A stretch of DNA of 64,000 nt from Bolinopsis microptera (GCF_026151205.1 NC_087073.1:8161411-8225410); one strand, 5' to 3'; shown: positions 1 to 11,401, numbered from the stretch's first letter. The notes: generated from the sequence alone by a model not told the origin. Numbers and translations: made by a program.

Positions 1-1925
1 TTAAACCAGGTTAAAGCAATGCCACCAATTCCATAATATGCCAATTTTTGAAGTAATATTTCATGATTCACTGTGTCAAAGGCCTTCTTAAGATCAAGAA
101 AGATGATTCCTGGTTTATAAGACTTAGATTTACTCATATATATTTCGTCCATCAGATCGTACATCAGATAAGTTGTGGAGTGATTTTTCCGAAAGCCATA
201 TTGATGCCGGATGAAAAGTTTGTTCTCTTCCATGAAATCAGTGAGTTGCTTGCCGAAGTATTCTATAAGTTTTCCTATAAGTGGAAGGATGGATATTGGC
301 CTGTAATTATTAGGATCATCTTTCATTCCTGCCTTATGGATGGGAGTTACTCTAGCTTTTTTACAAAGGGTTGGTACAACACCTGTATTAAGGCTCAGAT
401 TGACAATGTGGGTCAGTGGCTCAACTATGTGTGGTACAGCTTGCTTAAGTAAAAATAGAGGCACATTGTCATATGAGGCCTTGTCATTCTTGAGCGTTTC
501 GACATACATTAGGATATCAGTTTCATTTATTTCTTGGAATCTATCAAATGAGATATTAGAAGTTCTAGGAGGTAAAAAATCAGTAAAACTAACTCTTTCA
601 ATATTGGGGGCCTGATTTTGTAATCTTGATCCAACATTTGCGAAATGAAAGTTAAATAGCTCAGGATCATTCTCATTGGTAGTTTGACAATTAGTTGTAC
701 CAGGGGTCATATTTGATGCCAGTTTGATAGTTTTCCATATCCCTTTAAGATCATTCTTGGCACTTTTAACTTGTAGATCATCGATTACATTAGCCTTTTT
801 GCAGGTTTTAGCTAATTTATTTCTAATATTTCTCTGAATCTTGTAGCAATCCCAGGCCTCATTACACTTTATACATTTGCTACATGTACCACATTCATTG
901 CAATTTCCATTGTCTCTCTTATCCTTCTTTTTACGGAATTTCTTTAGAAGAAAATGTGTATGATTAATGGCATTTAAAAGTTCAGTAGAAGGTTTATGTA
1001 TGAACTTTTCATGCCTTTCTATGGTCTTGCAAGGGAAGAAGGTTGCATATGCCTGTTCAATATGATGACAAAGGCCAGCAGTGATAGCTTCAACATCTGT
1101 ACTTTCCAATAGTGGACTGTAATCAGAACAGGTATCTAGATAGTCTAAGAATTGTTTAACATTACGTTTACAATGATTTCTAATTTCAACCTTCTCAAAT
1201 TTAGGAGCTATAGGTACTTTACAATCTATCTCACACATAATAGCTTGATGATCTCCTATACGTTCATCAAGAACAGAAGATTGGACAAAATCTGCATAAC
1301 AGTTAGTGAATATTACATCAATAGTAGTCTGGGTAAAATTGTCTCCACGTTTAGCAACTCTAGTTATCCCTTGAATGGTTTGAACTAAATTGTAACATCT
1401 CAAGGTCATATCTAATTTTTTGTACTGGGTGGATGAGATATTATTCTGGTCAATGTTTATATCCCCAATCCAGATAACCTTTTTCCCATTCAATTTTTTC
1501 ATGCAAAAATGAATGTATTCAATAAAGTTATCAACACTGCAATAATTTCCAGAGCGATAGAAGCAGCAAACATTGATCTTGCTATTCTTAAGCTTCACCC
1601 ATAATGCTTCAATGTTATCAAGCTTACTATCCATAACTAATTCTGTGTAAGCTAGTTTTTTGTTTATCATTAAGCCACAACCACCCCTAGAACTGTTTGG
1701 CCTGTCGCATCGCATAAGGTTGAAGGAGGAAGGAATATTTATGGTGTCTGTGTCAATAGTATCATTAAGATTCATCTCATTTAGGGAAAGTATGTCTAAT
1801 TTATGATCTCTAATAAGTTGGGAAAGTTCATTACTTTTAGCTAAATTGAGAAGCCCTCCTTGAATGTTACAATGACCAATGCAGAGGTTGTGAAACCTAT
1901 CAGCTGCATTATTAAAATTTGTCAT
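1..1925 (-). CDS. LINE ORF2: APE endonuclease plus reverse transcriptase (3' end outside window)
   Basis: Open for 641 codons from an ATG at 1925, with an in-frame TGA 18 nt upstream, to the window edge. Residues 10-235 are an APE-type endonuclease: catalytic Glu in LSLNEMN (E50), GDIN (D155, N157), TTIDVIF (D203) and GDH (D225-H226; the usual SDH serine is Gly). Residues 342-360 hold a cysteine ladder, CxxCxxCxxCxxC plus one more Cys. RT motifs follow: [21 protein letters not shown] and [11 protein letters not shown], the last carrying the first catalytic Asp. The YxDD box would lie past position 1. It nicks target DNA and copies the element RNA there. Confidence 0.88.
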   Translation of the reverse strand, partial: MTNFNNAADRFHNLCIGHCNIQGGLLNLAKSNELSQLIRDHKLDILSLNEMNLNDTIDTDTINIPSSFNLMRCDRPNSSRGGCGLMINKKLAYTELVMDSKLDNIEALWVKLKNSKINVCCFYRSGNYCSVDNFIEYIHFCMKKLNGKKVIWIGDINIDQNNISSTQYKKLDMTLRCYNLVQTIQGITRVAKRGDNFTQTTIDVIFTNCYADFVQSSVLDERIGDHQAIMCEIDCKVPIAPKFEKVEIRNHCKRNVKQFLDYLDTCSDYSPLLESTDVEAITAGLCHHIEQAYATFFPCKTIERHEKFIHKPSTELLNAINHTHFLLKKFRKKKDKRDNGNCNECGTCSKCIKCNEAWDCYKIQRNIRNKLAKTCKKANVIDDLQVKSAKNDLKGIWKTIKLASNMTPGTTNCQTTNENDPELFNFHFANVGSRLQNQAPNIERVSFTDFLPPRTSNISFDRFQEINETDILMYVETLKNDKASYDNVPLFLLKQAVPHIVEPLTHIVNLSLNTGVVPTLCKKARVTPIHKAGMKDDPNNYRPISILPLIGKLIEYFGKQLTDFMEENKLFIRHQYGFRKNHSTTYLMYDLMDEIYMSKSKSYKPGIIFLDLKKAFDTVNHEILLQKLAYYGIGGIALTWF

Positions 1926-2080
1926 CTTGTGAATCTTATTAATTCACAATGGAATGAATAAAAGTTGTAAAGTTGTGTTTAAACTAAAAAACAGAATAAA
2001 AGCAGGTTGTATTTGTCTGGATGTCGTACTGTAAAAATAAAACTGATGGTAGGAGTGTTATGTCAGTATTCAGCAGTATT

Positions 2081-3733
2081 CTAATGGTGTGCATGATACT
2101 TCAAGTGCCTTGCTAATTTAACTATGCCATAATCATTGAGATGGACATTATCCTCTCCATAACTACTAAAAAATGACGATTTTCTAAAGCCTTTCTTATC
2201 ACTAAACAAGAAACGATTTGTCTCGGTTGAGAGCAGTTTTACATAGGTGTATTTTCTTTGCAGATTTGATATACACTCATTGATATCAGTTATAACCTTG
2301 TTTCTGGAGAAACTCTCCCGAGGTAATAAGTTAACAATTTTAATATCAGCTCCAGGTGCCCACTTGTGAAGGAAAAGTACAAGTTTTTCAATACAATTGT
2401 TTGTAAAGTCAAGAGCTCTAGCATCACCAGAAAAACTATCAGGGCACAGAAGTTTAGTCCTCATGTTGCGAGGGCTGTTCAGGATAGAGTCCACGTCATT
2501 TGTACCACACATAAGTACAATGCTTTTCACATTATTGGTATTAAGAGTGTCTTTTCTTACATCTGATTGAAACCGTTCATTGATTGCATTGGCTGTGGCA
2601 CCAGGGTAGCTGAATACATGTGCCTCATGATGTTTGGACGATAGCTTTTCTCCCTCTAATTTGGAGAACATACTAGAGCTAATGTAGACACACAAAGATT
2701 TACCAGAATGTTCTATTGATCTAGTTTTAGGGACCGAGGGTTCAGTGTTCTTAACTTGACTGGAAACATCAGACAGAGTAGATAAGGTTGCGCTGCCATC
2801 AATTAGGCGCAGAGTAATGCTTATTCTCATGGTTTCAGACTTGTCCTGGATGAGGCTGTGTTCAAAGCTGGTCTGGGATTGTCTGGTCATATTCATTATG
2901 TCACCATGGGAGAGGGTGAGGTCAGCAATATGAGCTCTAAGTTTGGATCTGAAGCTTAGGACTCTAGTAGCCCCTAAAGAGATGGTGGAGATCATGGAGC
3001 CTGGTAAAATTGACCTCTCGTCATCCGAGTGAAAGGGAATTCCTTGCTGACCATTTCTATACTTGGTAATCATAGCACTATTGAATTTCAACTTTGGGAA
3101 CTGTGATCGTAAGCGTTCTAAAATAGACTTTAGGTATGGATTGTCTGCTACTGGCCTTGTGTTATGAAAGCCTCCATTGTAAGCGTAGGGAAAGTCCCCG
3201 TAATATGCAACTGCCCTATTCTCAAACTTATGAGTATAGTGGGTTTCTATATCTAACTTGGCAGTGTCAACAAACTGAAAAACTCCTCGACTCAAATCTT
3301 GGTATGGATTGATAGAGTTGGTCACATCATTGTCACCATTTACAGAGTGTTTGGGATTTTCCAAATTGATAATTTCTGCTGAATGTTCACTGTCTTCTGC
3401 TAATTTGGATAGCTCTTGGGTTAACTCAGAAACAAGATGCGAGGATGACCTATTACTGAGGGGAACATTGATAGAATGTTCACAGTGATCAGGTACCTGG
3501 GGCAACACAGGGATAAGTGAACCATCGCTGAGGGGAACTTTGAGTGCACTGTCACTTTCTGATAATTGTTTATAGAGAAAAGAAATTTGCCGACGAAGAC
3601 TATCATTCTCTCTTAATAGAGTTAAACAATTTGAACATTTATCAGTAGGACAAGAGCCGTTGCTGGGGAATTTAACAGAATTCCCTCGATATCTCAGATT
3701 GTAATGTCTTGAGCCAACTGGTATTCTAGACAT
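2081..3733 (-). CDS. LINE ORF1: AlkB-like 2OG-Fe(II) dioxygenase fused to SGNH esterase
   Basis: 550 aa. Residues 28-60 have a CxxC pair followed by a short helical stretch. Residues 150-312 match an AlkB fold: iron ligands H235 and D237 in FHSDDER, then PGSMISTISLGATR, the distal His H292 in FEHSL, and the 2-oxoglutarate Arg pair R303/R309 in RISITLR, so the catalytic set is complete. Residues 345-550 match an SGNH hydrolase: Ser near 352-354 (YISSSM), G378 (YPGAT), G410 and N412 (CGTND), and D528/H531 (DNVHLND). Esterase domains are known in CR1-like ORF1 proteins; AlkB-type enzymes remove alkyl groups from nucleic acids. What the dioxygenase does for the element is unknown: protecting element RNA or cDNA from methylation is one guess. 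Confidence 0.85.
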   Translation of the reverse strand: MSRIPVGSRHYNLRYRGNSVKFPSNGSCPTDKCSNCLTLLRENDSLRRQISFLYKQLSESDSALKVPLSDGSLIPVLPQVPDHCEHSINVPLSNRSSSHLVSELTQELSKLAEDSEHSAEIINLENPKHSVNGDNDVTNSINPYQDLSRGVFQFVDTAKLDIETHYTHKFENRAVAYYGDFPYAYNGGFHNTRPVADNPYLKSILERLRSQFPKLKFNSAMITKYRNGQQGIPFHSDDERSILPGSMISTISLGATRVLSFRSKLRAHIADLTLSHGDIMNMTRQSQTSFEHSLIQDKSETMRISITLRLIDGSATLSTLSDVSSQVKNTEPSVPKTRSIEHSGKSLCVYISSSMFSKLEGEKLSSKHHEAHVFSYPGATANAINERFQSDVRKDTLNTNNVKSIVLMCGTNDVDSILNSPRNMRTKLLCPDSFSGDARALDFTNNCIEKLVLFLHKWAPGADIKIVNLLPRESFSRNKVITDINECISNLQRKYTYVKLLSTETNRFLFSDKKGFRKSSFFSSYGEDNVHLNDYGIVKLARHLKYHAHH

Positions 3734-3988
3734 AGTTTATCACAAAAAGATGCTACTGTTCGAAATTTAGTTAATGATTACAGTACCTTTGTAGCACTCC
3801 GGAGGATAAGGATAAGTGATGTCTGATAATCTTTAGGTGATAGATGGGAGTAAACTGCTTTAAAAACCGATGTCTGATAGTCCTTAGGATGTCTTTAAGA
3901 TAAATTTATCGTGCAACAACCATTTACATTGACATACAACCTGTAATGGTCGTTACATTTACCGAGGCATTAGTTCCCACTGGGGGTC

Positions 3989-4030
3989 CTCAAATTATTT
4001 GTTATATAGTAGTGTTGAAAGTATTAAAAC
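3989..4030 (-). other. 42-nt spliced-leader-like tag, copy A (5' end of LINE)
   Basis: On the minus strand the tag runs from GTTTTAATAC to AAATAATTTGAG. The same 42 nt occur at 57851-57892 and 28898-28939, and a 44-nt variant at 30377-30420. Flanks differ on both sides in every copy. Here the tag is the first sequence of the LINE, about 255 nt before ORF1. Best reading: a trans-spliced leader that was reverse transcribed with the LINE RNA. Confidence 0.6.
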
Positions 4031-4268
4031 TTTTTGTTTTATTTGTCATTATACCCTTCCCATTGACATGACCGAAGACCAGTAATCAATATTAAGCACA
4101 TTGTAACGCATATTGTACTTTGTAATTAACACAGATGTGTGGATTGTGGACTAGACTAGATACACTGTGGACACAGAAGGCTGCTCATCGCGAGGAAGGT
4201 TTTTCAAACAGCTCAAAACCTTATCGCTAGATTATAGCTGTTTGAGTACAGTTAAGAATCCACTATTT
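4031..4268. other. gene-free stretch beside the LINE
   Basis: AT-rich unique-looking sequence between the 5' end of the LINE and the MITE. It may hold the end of the malectin-like gene, but I found no convincing exon here. Confidence 0.4.
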
Positions 4269-4793
4269 GGGGGAGGGGGGGCTGACCATATTTAAGTATA
4301 TTAAAATGTAGGTTTTTCCCGATTTAGGGGCGGGGATATACTTTAATATACTTTAACACATCCCTGTCTTTTTAGAGGCCTAGATCAAAAATCTGTCCAT
4401 AATAAGCTTGAAATGCAATTCTTAATCGATTCCAAAAGTTTCATGCAAAAATATTGAAAACTGATGGAGTTATTTCAATTTTAATGAAGTCATTTTGGCT
4501 AGTATCCCGAACCGGTATATTATATGCAATTTTGTTCGTGGAGGTCTTTTTACTTGGTATCCACTATTCAACAGATATTGAGCTATATAAAGTTAGCCTC
4601 ATTCAAACATATTGAAATTTGATCGAATTTTGGGCGAAAGCTTTCAAATTTGGTGCGTATGCCCAAATATGGGCATATGGTTTAAAGCTCATATTAAAGT
4701 ATATTAAAATATAGGTTTTCCCGATTTAGGGGAGGGGATTATATACTTTAATATGGTCAGCCATGGTAAGCCCCCCCCCCCCCCCCCCCTCCC
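4269..4793. mobile_element. foldback MITE with poly-G/poly-C ends
   Basis: The left end reads G-run then CTGACCATATT and the right end is AATATGGTCAG, a few bases, then a C-run of about 20 plus CTCCC. Each arm is also nearly palindromic: a TATATTAAAAT...CCCGATTTAGGGG module flanked by ATATACTTTAATAT occurs near 4300-4355 and again near 4690-4755. No ORF. It lies just inside the intron after the last visible exon of the malectin-like gene. No clear target duplication seen. Confidence 0.55.
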
Positions 4794-4813
4794 AATAATA
4801 ATGAATGGCTTAC

Positions 4814-7612
4814 CATTGAGTGTTCCCTCGTAAAGCACCAAAGCGTTTACTTTAGGATTATCGTATGGAGTCTGAAATGAAAATATGTGTAACATAATTG
4901 TGGACACCTGCTGAGTCTGTAGGTATTTAACTAAAATTTTCAAGGACATTCGCCGGAGAGATGATCTTCCCTTTTGTGGCAGTATCGTTATATATGGAGA
5001 GCAGGCACATGCTTCATATTCATGAACCTAACAAAATGGCAGCCTCAAAACGGTTTACACACCTTTACAAACTCTACATGAAGGTTACCGTCGAATGCGA
5101 GCTTGTAGTCTCCAATAAGTAAGGAACTTTCGTGTATTTTGAAGGGCACATATTCGTCGTGTGCAGTACCGAAACCAACCTGTCAAAATATTTAATGTGA
5201 GGAATTGTGAGGTTCACATATTACGCTGAGAGGGAGGGGTGGGGTTTCTAAATGATTACGCTAGTGTAAGTTTAACACAATAGCTATGTATAGAACTTAT
5301 TACTGAGGGGGGAGGGTTAAAAATATGCCCAAAAGTGATTACGTAAGTGATTACGTAAGTGTAAAACTATGGCTTAATAGTACACGCAAATGATGCGAAC
5401 ACTGACTATGTACAGCCGAAAACAGTATGATTAACTGATTACGATGGAAACGTTAAAACATTTCCAGGGAATGCACTGTCCATCTACTGATATATAGTTA
5501 TTGGATATATGGTTTTATCGCAAACTAGTGCACGCCTGAGCTTCCAAAACCAAAATATGTACTGTAATGGCCGCTCTAACGTAAGCTTGGGGCGTAAATT
5601 TTGGTTTAATAGAGAGTAGAGTCTAAAATAGAATTGCTTTTAAAAATAAAATTACGTACCTTGTTGAAGATATCTAGTCCCACTATGACAGGCTGATTGT
5701 TCATCTTTATATCAAACACCTGAAAACAACACATTTGAGTTGCTTACTTCAGGGCATAGGCATATTGGGTGTAGGAAGCGGTGGAAAGGGGATCCCTCCT
5801 AAGATGTCAGAGGGGGATAAATACCTTCCCCCACGCCCCTTGATTCAACATTGATTTTAATTTTCAGTTGAAGTTAAATGGTAAGAGCGGCACTTGCTGC
5901 CTGCACTGCCTATTAGTAAGCTAACACCAGAACCAACTCTCCTATGACTGTCTGTTTATCTAACTGTCTAACTTGCAGTCCAAATTTGCATTCCTCAGTG
6001 CTAAAATTCATTCCTCCTTAAAACAAATTGTCCAGGTTGTCCCTCCTTGCAGTTAGCATCCTATTTGAAATTGATTACTGTATATTGAATATGTAAGCAT
6101 ATTTCCTAAACGAAAATCGGTCGATTTATCAATTCACCATGCCAGATTTCAATTTTGAAATTTTCCGAGTGACAGCAATATGCATCCCTTTTTCAAACCA
6201 CACTTATTTCGCAAGAACTGCTGGCAGGTAATATATATATTATGCATTTAAATCCTCATTATTTGAATCGGTCTTGAGACTGTGCCTCAAAAAAGTTTTG
6301 CCTAAGGCGAACTGTTCACCATTGCTGTCCTTCTGCCTTCTGCCAGTAAATTTGACAGGATGCAGCTTTCATGAGCTTTAACTTTTTTACAAGCATGATT
6401 TGTCAAACATCATAGAAGCGCAAACTTTGCCAATCAAAATTTCTCAAAATATTCTCCTCCTCTCCTCACAATGTTATGTAGGCCTGTTACAAGGTTAGTA
6501 AGAGCAGTTGTTTTCTTACATCAATTTCGCAGGATGATCGGATGGGGACAGATTACGTCACTTCTTCTCGATATTATGCCCAGGTAGCAGATACATTTAC
6601 TACCTTGCCGTATGCAAAACATTTGTGCAACTTAAACAAAACCAAGGAAAATCTTACTAATTGCCAGGGTCAAGGAAACAAGTAAGACTTTCTTCTGTAA
6701 AAGGTCCCCTTAGATCTAAGATCTTCTCAGGAGAAAGGAATGTGTAAGATAATCTGTGGTAACAGGATATTGTGGTGTGTATTAATACACTACGCACTAT
6801 TATACAAGTTACACTCAAGTTACATACCTTCTGGTTGGGTGATCTGAAGTACACCTCGCTGAATTTGAGGTTGAGTACATAGTTGCCATTCTTTGAAATG
6901 GGAATATCATACCCAAAACTATCATGGTAGTACCTCTCTGTTTGGTACAATATTCTGTCCTGAAAGTAATTAAAGGATGTAACATGGAGAATGCAGCCCG
7001 ATGTATGAATGTACAGTACTGAGATTTTAGATTTCTGAGACAGACGAAAATTTTTGTGAATTTAATTAAGAATAGTAGCTTGAAAAAGGAATCGAAAGGC
7101 TATGTATCTTTCTAAAGATAGGCTTCCCTAGACCTAAGTTTCGACCATTAAGCTATAAATCTTGATAATGGCGGATATCAGATATGTGAACCATCATTTT
7201 ACTGATACGTGAAAACGATTACCTATCAGCTCCCAGTTATTGAATCCCAGAATCATTGTCACGTGTTTCAGAAAATATAATTTATGACTGAACCAGTATC
7301 CTGATCTCTAAATCGGTAATTTGTCTTCCCTAGACGTTTCGGCCAGTCCTCGCGGACTGAAACTAAGATAATTATCTAAATTTCAGACTTAATGGTTCAG
7401 AATGTTCTAAATACCTGAGGATGAACTCGGGCAAGTAGAGGAACATGTGTGACACCGTGATCAGACGCAACTCCTGGCATGTCAGAAATGTCTGGTTTAT
7501 ACATGACCCCATCCACTCCTCGGTGAGAACCTCCACCAGCGTTCAGTGCCCATATTGCTCGTGCTCCGTCACTGCCTCTTACTAACAGCCATGATAACAA
7601 CAAATATAACAT
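4814..7612 (-). CDS. malectin-like ER lectin, five exons, 3' end missing
   Basis: Minus-strand exons 7612-7415, 6959-6828, 5719-5660, 5179-5063 and 4871-4814, all with AG/GT borders and consistent phases. The first exon starts with a hydrophobic signal peptide (MLYLLLSWLLV) and then AIWALNAGGGSHRGVDGVMY. Exon 2 gives LYQTERYYHDSFGYDIPI and KFSEVYF, exon 3 VGLDIFNK, exon 4 VGFGTAHDEYVPF and LHVEFVK, exon 5 DNPKVNALVLYEGT. These follow vertebrate malectin through the whole carbohydrate-binding domain; malectin binds diglucosylated high-mannose N-glycans in the ER. The acidic linker and C-terminal membrane anchor are not found: exon 5 ends in a good donor (GGTAAG), directly followed by a MITE and then a LINE, so the last exon(s) probably lie left of position 1. 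Introns (for example 5220-5400) carry G-rich repeat debris. Confidence 0.85.
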
Positions 7613-7824
7613 CCTACAATTATTGTAAATTTATGCTGTGTTGGTTTCATTTACTTCGATTTAATCGCACATAATTCAGATCTTTAGATTTCGGCCGGAT
7701 GAAAAATTTGAAAGCTTTACACATCGGTTAATTTAGAATGAGATTTTTTAGCAATCTTTTCTTACAATTCATGAATACAGTTCAGTAAAACAATTTTTTC
7801 TAAAATAAATTAAAAAATTACATA

Positions 7825-8187
7825 TTACTCGTCGACATCAACATTCTGAGTTGTCAATCCTTTGAAATTTTCCACTCCTTCAACGACTGTGACCAAGGTG
7901 TATAACTTGTGGATTGAGTCTTCATCTTCGTTACGCTTCCTTGCGAGCCTTACTCGTACTCTGAAGGGAACATTCTTTACACCCTTGTGCCAGACGTGTT
8001 TGTTGAGACGAGTATCTATTCTGACATCGGGAGTTCCCATCATCTTCTCAGCAAACTTCTTGATCTCTTTTACTGCACGAGGTGCCCTGCGTTTGAAACC
8101 AATTCCATGGATTCTTTTGTGCAGGTTAATCGTGTATTCTCTGGTTACAACCTGGGAGATAGCTTGTCTTTTCTTGTCGTTGGCCAT
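7825..8187 (-). CDS. RPL31: 60S ribosomal protein eL31
   Basis: 120 aa in one exon, close to the usual ~125. Contains [48 protein letters not shown] and [14 protein letters not shown], the diagnostic run of eL31, a protein of the large ribosomal subunit near the exit tunnel. The start is the only ATG before the conserved region. A strong acceptor (TTCTCAG, AG at 8195-8194) lies 6 nt before the ATG, so the 5' UTR in the mature mRNA is either joined by cis-splicing or supplied by a trans-spliced leader. Lack of introns could mean a retrocopy, but the frame is intact and conserved. Confidence 0.95.
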   Translation of the reverse strand: MANDKKRQAISQVVTREYTINLHKRIHGIGFKRRAPRAVKEIKKFAEKMMGTPDVRIDTRLNKHVWHKGVKNVPFRVRVRLARKRNEDEDSIHKLYTLVTVVEGVENFKGLTTQNVDVDE

Positions 8188-8195
8188 GACCTACT

Positions 8196-8984
8196 GAGAA
8201 TAATATCGTTATTATTATTATTATCGAACTTAACACATATCTGAGGTAGAACATATTAAATGGAAATATCTTAAATACTTTAAAACGTAAAACTAAGACC
8301 GTTACAATATCACAAACATTAACACCCTTCAGATGAAGGTAGCTGGGACAGATGTTTAATTCGAAACCACCCCGAACATTTCATGCATCAGTGTAAATAC
8401 TAAATAAAGGTTTAATCCTGTGCCTGGGCCAAAATTATAACGATACAAGTAAGGTGTAGTCAAAATTATAACGATACAAGTTAGGACTTAGGTGTAGTCT
8501 CTTACTGTCAAGGAATCTAAATAAAAAATGTAGGTGTAGTTGCACCGACATTAGAAGTGACAGGAACCTGGAGATAATTCTGAGCAAAAAATATATGGTA
8601 AAAGCTGTCAATTTTAAAAACCCGAAATGATCAAGAAAAATAGAGGCGACTCATCACTTCACGATTAAAGTGAATCTCGACTTTGAAGAAAAGCTTACAA
8701 TCAGGGCAAAACCGTAAGGCCGGCAAATTTACATTAAAATTTCATCTTTTGATTAACATCTGACATAATCTGACAAATTCATTGAGCATCTTAAAAGACG
8801 ATTTAGATTTTACCTTGTGAGATTATACTTCTGCACCAGGTAGATGAAATTTCAAAAGGTAAGGTCGAGGAGGTTTAAAGAGGCTTCCTGCTTCAAGAAC
8901 AAAGAAAAGAACAAAGAAAGTTTTAATTGAGCCCTATTAAGGCAGGAAGGGATGAGCTCAGAAGAGCTCAAAAACGGAATAGAA
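8196..8984. other. gene-free stretch with a short tandem duplication
   Basis: No supported gene. AAAATTATAACGATACAAGT occurs twice in tandem (about 8434-8453 and 8463-8482), followed in each copy by a GGTGTAGTC block. Toward the right end the sequence grades into LINE remnants. Confidence 0.4.
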
Positions 8985-9656
8985 CTGCTTGTCTGGGATA
9001 CTAGGCCACGGCGACTACGTGGAGACCTCATAGAAGCTTTTAAAGAAACAAGTGGTTTGACTGATTGAAATAAATTTTCGTGCACATACAGAATGAATGA
9101 TTATGGATCGGGATGTTTAGAATTAGCAGATCCGGTCTTATTCTTGTTTCAAGCGACAGATGTAGTAGTAGAAGTTTAACTAAAATCAAGAATATCCAGA
9201 AGTCTTTTCTCCCAGAGCGAGTTATTCCATATTGGAACAAACGAAGAAGAAAAGAATATTCAAACAATATACACATAATATAGCAATGGCCAATTGGCTG
9301 AAGTGTCCTATAAGGTCATGGCCTGAACAAACAATTTTTTTTAAATAGTCAAGTGATGCTAAAGCAGAGCACAAATGTGTAATAAGTTAATAGATTGGAA
9401 CAAACTCCCTCCGGACGTCAAGAACTCTGTGACAGTTCTAGGCTTTAAAATTAAATTAGAAGGATTTAAGAAAGATATGATTTCTAAAAGTATTACAGAT
9501 GATTGCTTTTTTTGGAATGTTTCTAATGAAGTTTTAATAAGAATTGAGGGAGCCAGTTATGTTAGTAATAAAGAGAAACATAACGATAATCTTTGGTTTC
9601 ATCCTTATGTGGCGAAGAAGCGATTTATAAATCTTTATTCCGTTTTGGAAAATTAA
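8985..9656 (+). pseudogene. CR1-like LINE tail (RT C-terminus), split by an insertion
   Basis: Decayed 3' end of a LINE ORF2. RPRRLRGDLIEAFKETSGLTD is followed by a stop, then in another frame SLTKIKNIQKSFLPERVIPYW, and after a 151-bp insertion NKLPPDVKNSVTVLGFKIKL and HPYVAKKRFINLY up to a stop at 9656. The order 'RRxRGDxIE ... RVIxxWNxLP ... F...L' is the standard end of CR1/jockey-like RT proteins. A related remnant lies at 60110-60400. Confidence 0.7.
9243..9393. mobile_element. 151-bp short interspersed element with 12-bp target duplication, copy 1
   Basis: Splits the LINE frame exactly at the Trp-Asn-Lys codons. ATTGGAACAAAC occurs on both sides (9231-9242 and 9394-9405). The inserted sequence from 9252 to 9393 recurs inverted at 18459-18594. 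A 12-bp duplication of irregular sequence suggests insertion by LINE machinery. No tRNA-type boxes seen. Confidence 0.7.
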
Positions 9657-9779
9657 AAAAAAAATATTGTATTGGATAAATAATAATTGTTGGTGGGGCA
9701 ATATATATTATAGGGGGGGTGTCATGTCCGTCTATGTCCGCCTATGTCCTGTCCTTTTTGGATTCTATGAGACAACGGA

Positions 9780-9955
9780 CGTGTTTTTTGGGACATTGGC
9801 GGACACGGACGGACATTGGCGGACTCGGACGGACATTGGCGGACTCGGACGGACATTGGCGGACTCGGACAGACATTGGCGGACCCGTATGGACATTGGC
9901 GGACTTGGATGGACATTGGTGGACATTAGCGGACATTGGTGGACATTAGCGGACA
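9780..9955 (+). repeat. minisatellite with GGACATTGGCGGACTCGGAC units
   Basis: About eight near-identical ~20-bp units with scattered substitutions, running into shorter ATTGGTGGACATTAGC variants. Composed of GGAC blocks related to the terminal repeat of the surrounding element, in the orientation opposite to the GTCC arrays on its right side. Confidence 0.85.
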
Positions 9956-9959
9956 AACA

Positions 9960-11398
9960 TTTTGAGGACTGAAGAGTACTGAAGAGTACTGAAGAGTACT
10001 GAGGAGGATGGCTGAGAAGGATGGCTGAGGAGGATGGCTGAGGAGGATGACTGAGGAGGATGACTGAGAGGGAGGAGAAGGATCAGGAAAGACCAGGAGG
10101 AGGAGGACCCAGAAGGAGGACCTAGGAGGAGGAGGAGGAGAACTGAGGAGGATGACTCAGGAGGAGGAGGACTCAGGAGGAGGACTGAGGAGGACTGAGA
10201 AGGAGGAGGACTGAGGAGGATGGCTGAGGAGGATGGCTGAGGAGGATGACTGAGAGGGAGGAGGAGGAGGAAGAGGAGGAAGAGGACTGAGGAGGAGGAG
10301 GAGAAGGACTGAGGAGGAGAAGGAGGAGGAGGACCCAGGAGGAGGAGGACTCAGGAAAAGGCCCCAGGAGGAGGAGGAGGACTGGGGAGGAGGAGAACTG
10401 TTGAGGACTGATGAGGAGGACTGAGGACGAGGAGGAGGAGTAGGAGGAGGACTGAGGAGGGGAGGAGGAAGAGGACTGGGGAGGATCAGGAAGACCCAGG
10501 AGGACCCAGGAGGAGGAGGAGGAGGAGGAGGAGGAGGACCCAGGAGGAGGAGGAGGACTGAGGAGGACTGAGGAGGAGGACTGACGATGACTGAGAAGGA
10601 GGAGGACTGAGGAGTACTGAGGAGGATGGCTGAGGAGGATGGCTGGGGAGGATGGCTGAGGAGGATGACTGAGGAGGATGACTGAGAGGGAGGAGGAGGA
10701 GGACTCAGGAGGACTCAGAAGGAAGAGGAGGAGGACTCAGGAGGAGGACTTAGGAGAAATGAGAAGGAGGACTGAAGAGAACTGAGGAGGAGGAGGAGGA
10801 GGAGGACTGAATAGGAGGAGGAGAAGGAGGGGGACTGGGAGAGGACTGGGGAGGAGGAGGACTGATGAGAAGGATGAGGAGGAGGATCCAGGAGGAGGAG
10901 GACTGAGGACCGAGGAGGAAGAGGAGGAGGATGAAGAGGAGGAGGAGGACCCAGGAGGAGGAGGACTGAGGAGGAGGACTGAGGAGGATGGCTGAGGAGG
11001 ATGACTGAGAGGGAAGAGGAGGAGGAGGAGGAGGAGGACTCAGGAGGAGGAGGACTGAGGAGGACTGAGAAGGAGGAGGAGGACTGAATAGGAGGAGGAG
11101 GAGGGGGACTGGGGGAGGACTGAGGAGGAGGATGGAGGACTGAGGAGAAGGATGAGGAGGAGGACTGAGGAGGACTGAGGACTGAGGAGGAAGAGGAGGA
11201 GGATGAAGAGGAGGAGGACCCAGGAGGAGGACCCAGGAGGAGGACTCAGGAGGAGGAGGAGGACTGGGGAGGAGAAGGACTGTTGAGGACTGATGAGGAG
11301 GACTGAGGACGAGGAGGAGGAGTAGGAGGAGGAAGAGGACTGAGGAAGATCAGGAAGACCCAGGGGGAGGAGGAGGAAGAGTAGGAGGAGGAAGCATC
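9960..11398 (+). repeat. 1.4-kb imperfect GGA/GAG polypurine tract
   Basis: Plus strand is almost entirely A and G, built from GGAGGA, GACTGAGGA, GGATGGCTGA and GACCCAGGA blocks, with higher-order repetition of a block containing several GAGGATGGCTGAG units (near 10005, 10215, 10620 and 10985). The opposite strand gives a spurious 152-aa Ser/Leu-rich ORF. Such tracts can form triplex (H-DNA). Confidence 0.9.
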
Positions 11399-11401
11399 TA
11401 A

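Larger units (their letters stand above)
1..4030 (-). mobile_element. CR1/L2-like LINE, 5' part, cut by window edge
   Basis: On the minus strand the order is a 42-nt 5' tag (4030-3989), a 5' UTR of about 255 bp, ORF1 (3733-2081), a 155-bp spacer and ORF2 (from 1925 to the left edge). ORF1 with an esterase domain followed by an APE-type endonuclease/RT ORF2 is the known plan of CR1/L2-like non-LTR retrotransposons. Both ORFs are open with no stop or frameshift in the visible part, so this looks like a young copy. The 3' half of RT and the 3' UTR lie outside the window. Confidence 0.85.

Noticed and set aside
9780-9955. Regular repeats resembling a CRISPR array
   Set aside because: Units are contiguous without spacers and lie inside a eukaryotic transposable element; it is a minisatellite.
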